In this document: in pieces, positions 1 to 5,506 of the stretch
How the letters are laid out: every line of letters begins with the position of its first letter
How positions within the stretch are numbered: the stretch's first letter is position 1
NCBI GenBank assembly: GCA_009885905.1
Contig: VFJU01000139.1
Coordinates: 1 to 11,670, forward strand
DNA from: Verrucomicrobiota bacterium
GTDB lineage: Bacteria; Verrucomicrobiota; Verrucomicrobiia; Verrucomicrobiales; Akkermansiaceae
DNA length: 11,670 nt
Direction of reading: 5' to 3'
Notes under the pieces: model-generated
The model's input: the letters and a program-made list of their open reading frames with translations, nothing else
Told to the model about the DNA's origin: nothing
Database searches by the model: none
Position numbers and translations under genes: made by a program

Positions 1-65
1 CCTTGGAGGCTGACGGAACACTTTAGGCGGTCAGCAAGTTGCTTTGAGAGGTGAAGGATCATAGG

Positions 66-260
66 TCAGTGCTTCTTCCGTTTCACTTGGATGATTTCCA
101 GCATCGCCTGAAGCCCAAAACCCTGCGGTTTCGCCCGTACCTGCTCCCAGTTCTCCAGGCTGCGCTTCGACACCTTCATTACCTTGGCGGCGTCGCGCTG
201 GCTGTATTGGTTTCTCTCCCTCCATTTGCGGAGGAGGTTGGCGAAGGTCGTGTGATCCAT
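66..260 (-). CDS. Small XRE-type helix-turn-helix protein
   Basis: A 64-residue protein made almost entirely of one Cro/C1-type (XRE) helix-turn-helix. It begins MDHTTFANLLRKWRE. The recognition region follows as SQRDAAKVMKVSKRSLENWE (about residues 19-38), the usual pattern of helix 2, turn and helix 3 with a closing Trp. The C-terminus is basic (KRKKH). Proteins of this size usually act as stand-alone DNA-binding regulators or as HigA-like antitoxins. No toxin-like partner is visible beside it, and only 65 bp lie beyond its stop. The ATG at 260 has a weak GGA about 10 bases upstream. It points away from the vapBC pair, so the two are not one operon. The fold is fairly secure; its target and role are unknown. 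Confidence 0.75.
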   Translation of the reverse strand: MDHTTFANLLRKWRERNQYSQRDAAKVMKVSKRSLENWEQVRAKPQGFGLQAMLEIIQVKRKKH

Positions 261-438
261 GACAGTGTCCGCAGACTACGGATGATTGTGTCGGTGGTGT
301 CAAGGTTGACGGCGGGGCGATGGTCGGCGACGCTGCTCGTCCCCGTAAGCGAGGCTGAACATTACCCCGTCACTGGCCTGAAACGCCCCGGCACCGCGTG
401 CGACCCCAACGCTTTCTGTCTCCAAATCCAAGAATTCG

Positions 439-467
439 CTGGCAAAATCAATTACGTAACCTATTAT
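439..467 (+). promoter_or_regulatory. Candidate vapBC promoter with embedded palindrome
   Basis: A -35-like CTGGCA (439-444, four of six matches to TTGACA) is followed by a 17-base spacer and a -10-like TATTAT (462-467, five of six). The spacer contains the perfect 8-bp palindrome TTACGTAA (452-459). ACGTA recurs at 473-477, 19 bases on. A VapB-type antitoxin could bind here for autoregulation. The implied start point is about 474 and the vapB ATG is at 477, so the transcript would be leaderless or nearly so. This is inferred from consensus matching only. Confidence 0.4.
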
Positions 468-476
468 TAAAAACGT

Positions 477-695
477 ATGACAACTTCACTTTTATCACCC
501 AAATACCAGATCGTAATCCCAAAAGAAATCCGTAAGGCCATGAACCTGAAGCCGGGGCAACGCCTTCAGTTCAAGCAAGTCGACGGTAAAATCGAAATCC
601 GCCCCGTCCTTACCCCCGATCAGCTCATCGGCTACCTCAAGGACAAGGCGCATATCGAATTTGTGCGGGAAAAAACCGACCGCCCCCTGCCATGA
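477..695 (+). CDS. vapB: AbrB/MazE-fold antitoxin (VapB type)
   Basis: A 72-residue protein with an N-terminal SpoVT/AbrB swapped-hairpin DNA-binding domain. The diagnostic stretch is SPKYQIVIPKEIRKAMNLKP (residues 7-26), followed by GQRLQFKQVDGKIEIRP, which completes the beta hairpin. The remaining 28 residues (LTPDQLIGYLKDK onward) fit the tail that in this family wraps round and blocks the toxin. It should neutralise the PIN toxin encoded next and, with it, repress its own promoter. The stop overlaps the vapC start as ATGA (692-695), the usual arrangement for translational coupling. There is no Shine-Dalgarno sequence before its ATG, matching the candidate leaderless promoter just upstream. 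The family assignment is confident; partnership rests on the overlap. Confidence 0.88.
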   Translation: MTTSLLSPKYQIVIPKEIRKAMNLKPGQRLQFKQVDGKIEIRPVLTPDQLIGYLKDKAHIEFVREKTDRPLP

Positions 696-1081
696 ACGTC
701 CACTGCTTCGATACCTCCGCCTTGGTCGAAATCACCCACGCTGGCCTAAATGCCGCGAAATTTGCCCAAGCACTCGCCAAGGCGGAAACCGTCATCATCT
801 CCACAATCAGCATCTACGAAATCGCCCGCTACACCACACATGCTGCGGGTGAAACCGCGACAGCCGAGATTCTTGCGTTCCTCCATCAGTACCGCATCAC
901 ACCCGTTACAGCGGAAATCGCCGAACTCGCTGCAACCCTTGCATTGCGTCACAAACTCGCCATGGCAGATGCCATCATCTACGCCACCACGAAGACACAA
1001 AATGCCACCCTCTGGACGCAGGACAACGACTTCGAAGGCCTCCCCCACGTCAAATATTACCCGAAAATCAGACCATCCTGA
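692..1081 (+). CDS. vapC: PIN-domain ribonuclease toxin (VapC type)
   Basis: A 129-residue PIN-domain protein of normal VapC length. The acidic residues that bind the catalytic metal are visible: Asp7 in CFDTSAL, Glu43 in SIYEIAR, Asp93 in MADAIIYATT, and Asp111/Asp113 in TQDNDFEGL. VapC toxins are Mg/Mn-dependent endoribonucleases that cut particular RNAs, often tRNA or rRNA, when freed from VapB; the target cannot be read from sequence. The first codon overlaps the vapB stop as ATGA, and no separate ribosome binding site is seen, so its translation probably depends on vapB. All active-site residues are present, so there is no sign of decay. Base composition does not stand out from neighbouring genes by eye. 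Confidence 0.9.
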   Translation: MNVHCFDTSALVEITHAGLNAAKFAQALAKAETVIISTISIYEIARYTTHAAGETATAEILAFLHQYRITPVTAEIAELAATLALRHKLAMADAIIYATTKTQNATLWTQDNDFEGLPHVKYYPKIRPS

Positions 1082-1151
1082 GCCGCCATGCCACCACCGC
1101 CGTTCTCCGCACTGCCACGCAGCCAGTTGTGCATTACGACGAAGAAGAATT

Positions 1152-1196
1152 TCCTAACGGTTGCACTAAATGAACGCGCTAAATTTTCCGTTAGAC
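1152..1196. repeat. Inverted repeat with attC-like GTTAGAC end
   Basis: Seven-base arms CTAACGG (1154-1160) and CCGTTAG (1188-1194) are separated by 27 bases. The right end reads GTTAGAC (1190-1196), which fits the integron attC core GTTRRRY. The left end TCCTAAC fits the complementary core RYYYAAC except for its first base. The whole is about 45 bp, shorter than usual attC sites (roughly 57 bp or more). No U-tract follows either arm, so a simple intrinsic terminator is not well supported. It lies 71 bp after the vapC stop and 41 bp before the stop of the convergent dsbB-like gene. Confidence 0.3.
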
Positions 1197-1236
1197 ATTA
1201 GATCAATATTTACAGCGGCGAGGAAAGCAAGGTGTC

Positions 1237-1890
1237 CTACTTACCCGTCAACTGTTCGAGGAGATGGTAGCCCACAGGGTTGTCCGGTAACACCCAAGCG
1301 AAACCCTCGAGGAAAACAATCGCGACTACGTTTGCCGCTGCAACACCGATGAATAGCCACACCACCCCGGTTGAGATCCACCGCAGTGCGCTCGTCTCGC
1401 TTGGGGCAACGGGGATGCTCCGCGGCGCGAAAATGAGTGCCACGCCCGAATAGGTTAGAACAACGGCGAAAGTGACCAATGCCCAAGTGTAGAGGTGTAA
1501 TCCAAGGATCGGCAAACCGTAGCCTGGATCACCTGGCATGATGTGCAGGGCGATCTGGCGCAGCGAGACCATCGCTCCGGCGAGCGCTCCGATCAGGCCC
1601 ATGCCCAAGCCCTGAGCGTAACGAGAAGCCGTGAGCGTGCCACTGCGGGCCTGCATGATGACAAACATCGCACCCATCGTGGACAGGAACATCCCATAGC
1701 GTTGGAGCATGCACAACGGACAAGGGAACTCGCCTTTGACAAACTGGATGAAGAACGCACCTAACATGACGAAGCTATAGGCAAGAACCCACCCGTGCAG
1801 GCCCCAGAACGCTAGCACGCCCCAGAGACCACCTCCCGGCATCGACGAATCGGTGATGGTTTCTAGACGGTGATTGTTGGCGGATTTCAT
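1237..1890 (-). CDS. dsbB: DsbB-like disulfide bond oxidoreductase with one Cys pair
   Basis: A 217-residue inner-membrane protein with about five hydrophobic segments (roughly residues 22-48, 66-80, 94-113, 132-156 and 170-193). After the first comes PCPLCMLQRYGM, the DsbB signature, with the redox CxxC at Cys57/Cys60 and the Gln-Arg at 63-64. A second motif, LRQIALHIMPGD (about 110-121) then LGLHLYTW, matches a DsbB branch I recognise from memory. DsbB proteins reoxidise DsbA-type enzymes and pass electrons to quinones. These are the only two cysteines in the protein. The C-terminal loop reads LPDNPVGYHLL, where I recall related proteins having a second pair. ATG at 1890 is preferred over the TTG at 1893. 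That ATG overlaps the stop of the small gene upstream (TGATG). No DsbA gene is in the window. Confidence 0.85.
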   Translation of the reverse strand: MKSANNHRLETITDSSMPGGGLWGVLAFWGLHGWVLAYSFVMLGAFFIQFVKGEFPCPLCMLQRYGMFLSTMGAMFVIMQARSGTLTASRYAQGLGMGLIGALAGAMVSLRQIALHIMPGDPGYGLPILGLHLYTWALVTFAVVLTYSGVALIFAPRSIPVAPSETSALRWISTGVVWLFIGVAAANVVAIVFLEGFAWVLPDNPVGYHLLEQLTGK

Positions 1891-2048
1891 CAAAAACTCA
1901 GGTTAAGGATCGAGGTAACGTGGTAGCGAAATAAAGCGAGCATTGCGACAAGTCCGACGATCCAGAGGACGATGATGTGTTGGTGCTTAGCACCCCGCCA
2001 GATGAGTAGGGTGGTGCCGAACAGGAGAATCATGATGAGAATATCCAT
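1890..2048 (-). CDS. Small two-helix membrane protein, DUF5993-like
   Basis: A 52-residue open reading frame, read directly from the minus strand. It starts ATG at 2048 with MDILIMILLFGTTLLIWRG and ends with YHVTSILNLSF and a TGA at 1892-1890. Two hydrophobic stretches (about residues 2-17 and 25-40) flank a short basic loop (RGAKHQH), suggesting two membrane helices. Its length, the MD-L-I start and the H-x-T-S-x-L-N-L-S-F ending match the DUF5993 family as I remember it; those proteins are often encoded beside DsbB. Its TGA shares one base with the ATG of the DsbB-like gene, which strongly suggests translational coupling and a joint function. The biochemical role of the family is unknown to me. 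A helper or subunit of the DsbB-like enzyme is an inference from context. No clear ribosome binding site precedes it. Confidence 0.8.
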   Translation of the reverse strand: MDILIMILLFGTTLLIWRGAKHQHIIVLWIVGLVAMLALFRYHVTSILNLSF

Positions 2049-2326
2049 GTCTTAGGGATTAAACACTTTGCCACTTTGTCGGCGAGTACTTTTTCCCATT
2101 CGCTCGGCGGGGTTACGTTATTTCATGCAATACAGTTAGATTCCCTGTTTCTACCCAACCGCAAAATTCAGATCACATATCAGTTCGTCCTTGATTCCCG
2201 TCCGTGGACCACCCATTTTTTGCCCTGTTCTATTCATGGTTTATTGGTTTTCTCCTGAGATGATTTTAGTTTCATACTCAACTCAAAAAGTAGATCCATC
2301 AACCTGCTAACGGAAAAATTCCAGAT

Positions 2327-3982
2327 ATGCATGGATTGCTTCACGACATTGGAATCGCGGTCATCTCCGCCACAGCGCTAGGGTTGGTAGCACTCTTTCT
2401 AAGACAACCGATCATATTGGGTTACCTGATCGCTGGTGCGCTGATCGGCCCTGGCCTCGGATTTGGCTTGGTGCGTGAGGCCCAGAGCATCGATATTATT
2501 TCTGAAATCGGCTTAGTCCTATTGCTGTTCGTCATCGGTCTTGAAATGCGCATCGGCGATTTAATGTCCTCCGGTCGACAATTGCTCTTTGCGGGGATCG
2601 GACAATTTCCACTGTGCGCTGCTCTTGGTGTGGGGTTATTTTATCTAACGGGTTACAGCTTTAGCGGGGGTGATAACATGGACGGCTTGTATTTAGCCTT
2701 GGTTTGCGCTCTATCAAGCACCGCCATCGTGGTGAAATTGCTCTACGACAAGCTCGAGCTCGACACCATGGCTGGGCGATTAACCATCGGCGTCTTAATC
2801 GTACAAGACGTCTATGCCATTTTGGTTTTGGCGCTTCAACCGAACTTTGCTAACCCCCAAGCATGGCCTATCCTCAAGGCGCTGTTAGCGGCGGCCTTGT
2901 TATTGTTCGCGGGGTTTTTAATTTCACAGACGGTGCTTCGGCGAATTTTCACATCCATTGCTAAATCTCCCGAACTGGTGGTGGCCACTTCGATCGGATG
3001 GTGCGCGTTAGTGGCAGGCGCGGCGGGCGCCATGGGGCTGTCGATCGAGATGGGAGCACTGGTGGCAGGGTTGGCGATATCGGCATTTCCCTACAGCCTG
3101 CACGTCACGGCAAAGGTTCTACCCCTGAGAGATTTCTTCCTAACACTTTTTTTCTTATCGCTGGGAATGAAGATCACCCCACCGACCTGGGATTTAGTAG
3201 TGCCCGTGATAACGGTGATCAGCCTAGTGGTCGCCTCTCGTTTTTTATCAGTCTATCCGTTACTGGCACTCGCTGGGGCAGGGCGCCGCACTTGTTTCAT
3301 CACCAGTTTGAACTTGGCACAGTTGTCAGAGTTCGCCTTGGTGATTGCCTCGTTGGGCGTGGGTCTGGGGCACGTCAAAACAGATCTCATCGGCGTGTTG
3401 ATCTACGCCATGTCGATCACTGCGGTGCTTTCTTCCTATGCCATCCGCGGGTCTTATAGCTTGCACCGCTGGTTTGAGCGTGGCCTAGAGATCATTGGAT
3501 TTGGGACACGAAACGGAGAACTAAATGAAGCCACCAAGACAGATGATCATGCGGTGGTGTTGTTAGGTTTCCATCGCACGGCCTACGAACTGGTCGCTCA
3601 GTTGGAAGCAACTCGTCCAGATCTAATGAAAAAATTACTGGTGGTGGATTACAACACTGACTTGTTGAAAGATTTGAAAAAACGGGGTGTCGCGGTGGCA
3701 TTTGGTGACCTCGCCAGCGCAGACACGTTGCATCATTTGAATCTAGATCGCACCCGCTTGATTGTTTCCACGATTCCTGACATGTTGCTGAAAGGCACCG
3801 ATAATCTTAAATTGGCGAAGACTTGCACCGCCCTCGCCCCAGACGCTCACTTCGTTGCGCTCGCCGATCACGCCAAACACGAGCAACGCCTGCTTGAGGC
3901 CGGTGCTGGCAGTGTGATTCTGCATCACAACATCATCGCCGAGCGCCTGATTGAACGTGTGACACGACAAGCCGAAGCATAA
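2327..3982 (+). CDS. CPA2 cation/proton antiporter with TrkA-N domain
   Basis: A 551-residue membrane transporter of the KefB/CPA2 type, expected to exchange K+ or Na+ for protons across the inner membrane. Residues 1 to about 375 form the sodium/hydrogen exchanger domain with roughly a dozen hydrophobic segments. Landmarks are GYLIAGALIGPG (32-43), LLLFVIGLEM (65-74), SSTAIVVKLLYD (130-141) and the QD motif in TIGVLIVQDVYA (Gln160-Asp161). From about 408 a cytoplasmic TrkA-N (RCK) nucleotide-binding domain begins, HAVVLLGFHRTAYELV, with Asp441 ending the second strand. Only the first glycine (Gly414) of the usual GxGxxG loop is present; His416 and Ala419 occupy the other two positions. There is no TrkA-C domain. 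ATG 2327 is the natural start. No Kef accessory subunit is adjacent, so ion and gating ligand are uncertain. Confidence 0.88.
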   Translation: MHGLLHDIGIAVISATALGLVALFLRQPIILGYLIAGALIGPGLGFGLVREAQSIDIISEIGLVLLLFVIGLEMRIGDLMSSGRQLLFAGIGQFPLCAALGVGLFYLTGYSFSGGDNMDGLYLALVCALSSTAIVVKLLYDKLELDTMAGRLTIGVLIVQDVYAILVLALQPNFANPQAWPILKALLAAALLLFAGFLISQTVLRRIFTSIAKSPELVVATSIGWCALVAGAAGAMGLSIEMGALVAGLAISAFPYSLHVTAKVLPLRDFFLTLFFLSLGMKITPPTWDLVVPVITVISLVVASRFLSVYPLLALAGAGRRTCFITSLNLAQLSEFALVIASLGVGLGHVKTDLIGVLIYAMSITAVLSSYAIRGSYSLHRWFERGLEIIGFGTRNGELNEATKTDDHAVVLLGFHRTAYELVAQLEATRPDLMKKLLVVDYNTDLLKDLKKRGVAVAFGDLASADTLHHLNLDRTRLIVSTIPDMLLKGTDNLKLAKTCTALAPDAHFVALADHAKHEQRLLEAGAGSVILHHNIIAERLIERVTRQAEA

Positions 3983-4040
3983 AACAATCTCGCAATTGAT
4001 TGGCATCAAATGCTCTACATGGACAAGCCTAGCTTGACTT

Positions 4041-4111
4041 AAAAATAAGCGGTCCGACAGATCATCCCATAGGAAAAACCCATTAACCCAGAGGCATCTC
4101 TGTCGAACCGC
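4041..4111 (-). terminator. Probable terminator hairpin downstream of xylR
   Basis: Thirteen-base arms at 4099-4111 and 4049-4061 pair fully when read as minus-strand RNA (GCGGTTCGACAGA with TCTGTCGGACCGC, one G-U pair). On the plus strand the same position is a C-A mismatch. On the minus strand the second arm runs straight into TTATTTTTAA. Both facts favour a minus-strand RNA element ending transcription of xylR, whose stop is 115 bp upstream. The 37-base loop is unusually large for a simple terminator, so it could also be the end of a small RNA or a structured 3' region. Confidence 0.45.
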
Positions 4112-4225
4112 CTTGTCTTGCGACGAACGATTAAAAGCAGCGTCCGTGCCAAATGTCTTTAGCAAAATAGTTTTTCAAAGAAACAATTCCGACACCTAAC
4201 AGCCCTCGACTGCAGCGACCCACCC

Positions 4226-5383
4226 TCACGCCGAGCGGTCTCGCGTGCTGCGACGATAATTCGCCGGCGACATGCCGGTCAACGCGCGGAAATTTACACT
4301 AAGCCGCTCGTTGCTTTGATAACCGCAGCGCTCCGCGATCAAGCTGATCGGGATTTCCGTGGTTGATAAAAGAATTTTCGCACGTTCGATTCGCTGCATC
4401 TGAATCATCGCAAGGGGCGAGCGCCCCAGCGCTGCTTGAAACCGCCTTTCAAAAACACGCCGAGACACGCCAGATTGCGTTGCCCAGTCCTCGACGGATT
4501 TAATCGAGGCAATCTGACTGATCAAAGACTGCATCGACCGCCGCACGAGAATATCCGAGACCGCCTCAAAGGAACTGGAGCCACGAGCGACAATTTCTAA
4601 CGAAGATATCAAGACTGGTCCTCTTGGAGATTTACCTGCCCACACCGCTTCGAGAGTTTGCATCACCTCGGCCGCGATCTTGCGCCAAGGCAAGCGAATG
4701 CTCGACAAAGCCGGACGCGCCATTTCGCAGACCGATTCATCATCATTGGCTGACACGACTCCAACGACAAATGGCACATCCAAATTTGCCTGCGCCGCAG
4801 CCTCAAGCACATGCCGCCCAGTCGGATCATGTGCAGTAAAAATCCCTAACGGCTTTGGCTGCCCTAACAACCAGTCCATCATATCCTCATCCGGATCCCG
4901 CCAGTACTCGTCGTACTGCCGCCAATCTCGGAACTCTTCCCAGTAAATTGGCACGTCGCCCACGATCGACTGAAATCCTTCTAGACGCTGCTTGGCATAA
5001 TGCGCGTCACGCCGACCGACGAATGCAAAATTTCGATAGCCACGCGAAATGAGATGATTGGCCGCGAGTCGTCCGATTGCTAGGTCATCGACATCCACAT
5101 TAAACACTCCGTCAACTTTTTCATCCGATGGAACAAGAATGACTGGGCAACCGAGAGCCACCAACCCCTCAGTCAGTCCGGGTAACCACTCAGTCACGAT
5201 CGCTGACGGTTTCCATTCCCGCAGGCTTTCTAACAATAAACTAGGCTGCCGATAAAGATCGATAATCCAGAAATCGTAGCCCATCCCCGCAAGCGAGGCG
5301 AAGCCAGGAGTCAGTCGTCGCACGTTTACCGACGACTGAACTAAGGCGATACGCCGTGACGGATTGGACTCAGATTGTCGCAT
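4226..5383 (-). CDS. xylR: XylR-like xylose-responsive AraC-family regulator
   Basis: A 385-residue transcription factor with two parts. Residues about 10-275 form a LacI/periplasmic-binding-like sugar domain, including VDVDDLAIGRLAANHLISRG (96-115), FVGRR, and IFTAHDPTGRHVLEAA (181-196). Residues about 283-380 form an AraC-type double helix-turn-helix, with SGVSRRVFERRFQAALGRSP (304-323), then RAKILLSTTEIPISLIAERC (334-353) and ALTGMSPANYRR. This is the layout of E. coli XylR, which lacks the N-terminal LacI helix-turn-helix and activates xylose genes on binding xylose. It is divergent from xylA, 123 bp away, which supports xylose as ligand. The usual GVDN-type ligand loop reads VVGVVSANDDE (207-217), apparently with Val for Asp and extra residues. 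The ATG at 5383 lies 11 bases from a candidate operator. Confidence 0.9.
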   Translation of the reverse strand: MRQSESNPSRRIALVQSSVNVRRLTPGFASLAGMGYDFWIIDLYRQPSLLLESLREWKPSAIVTEWLPGLTEGLVALGCPVILVPSDEKVDGVFNVDVDDLAIGRLAANHLISRGYRNFAFVGRRDAHYAKQRLEGFQSIVGDVPIYWEEFRDWRQYDEYWRDPDEDMMDWLLGQPKPLGIFTAHDPTGRHVLEAAAQANLDVPFVVGVVSANDDESVCEMARPALSSIRLPWRKIAAEVMQTLEAVWAGKSPRGPVLISSLEIVARGSSSFEAVSDILVRRSMQSLISQIASIKSVEDWATQSGVSRRVFERRFQAALGRSPLAMIQMQRIERAKILLSTTEIPISLIAERCGYQSNERLSVNFRALTGMSPANYRRSTRDRSA

Positions 5384-5394
5384 TTCATCTAAAT

Positions 5395-5415
5395 GCTACC
5401 GTGATTTGCGGTAGC
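5395..5415. promoter_or_regulatory. Candidate XylR operator, 21-bp palindrome
   Basis: Perfect seven-base arms GCTACCG (5395-5401) and CGGTAGC (5409-5415) flank a seven-base spacer. The site lies between the predicted xylR start point and the xylR ATG, a position suited to autoregulation. The half-site GCTACC recurs at 5501-5506, directly against the xylA ATG. AraC-type proteins often bind direct repeats, so a perfect palindrome is not the expected XylR site. A separate dimeric repressor is an alternative. Confidence 0.45.
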
Positions 5416-5428
5416 GACACCAGTAATA

Positions 5429-5458
5429 ATGATACAAAGTGCATCTCGCCTTTGTCAG
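5429..5458 (-). promoter_or_regulatory. Candidate xylR promoter
   Basis: Read on the minus strand, CTGACA (5458-5453, five of six matches to TTGACA) is followed by 18 bases and TATCAT (5434-5429, five of six to TATAAT). Transcription would start near 5421, placing the palindrome 5395-5415 just downstream of the start point. No equally good sigma-70 promoter points toward xylA, as would be expected if xylA needs an activator. Confidence 0.45.
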
Positions 5459-5474
5459 ACAGTTGTTTGGCAAA
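5451..5474. promoter_or_regulatory. Imperfect inverted repeat upstream of xylA
   Basis: Arms TTTGTCA (5451-5457) and TGGCAAA (5468-5474) pair at six of seven positions across a 10-base spacer. The left arm overlaps the predicted xylR -35 element, and the site lies 33 to 56 bases before the xylA ATG. It could be a second regulator-binding site or part of the xylA promoter. Support is positional only. Confidence 0.3.
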
Positions 5475-5506
5475 CTTGAAACTTAAATCCTAACACCAAA
5501 GCTACC

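Noticed and set aside
51..470. A 139-residue plus-strand reading frame across the XRE gene and vapBC upstream region
   Set aside because: It overlaps the convincing XRE gene on the other strand, has no recognisable motif and would run into the candidate vapBC promoter.
1084..1173. A protein-like stretch after vapC ending HYDEEEFPNGCTK before a TGA
   Set aside because: It has no suitable start in frame and overlaps the vapC end. It could be the tail of an older gene, but nothing recognisable supports that.
1088..1201. A 37-codon ATG frame downstream of vapC
   Set aside because: Its composition is unremarkable, there is no ribosome binding site or family resemblance, and it spans the inverted repeat.
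2076..2258. A 60-residue plus-strand frame between dsbB and the antiporter
   Set aside because: Low-complexity start, no motif and no ribosome binding site; the region is better read as divergent promoter space.
2307..2320. CTAACGGAAAA before the antiporter gene, also present on the minus strand at 1194-1184
   Set aside because: An 11-base match is expected many times by chance in a window of this size, so it is not evidence of a repeat family.
4024..4036. CAAGC/GCTTG hairpin downstream of the antiporter gene
   Set aside because: A five-base stem with a three-base loop and no U-tract is too weak to call a terminator.
3743..4165. A 140-residue minus-strand frame over the antiporter end and the gap
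   Set aside because: It is antisense to the conserved TrkA-N domain and spans the xylR terminator-like hairpin.
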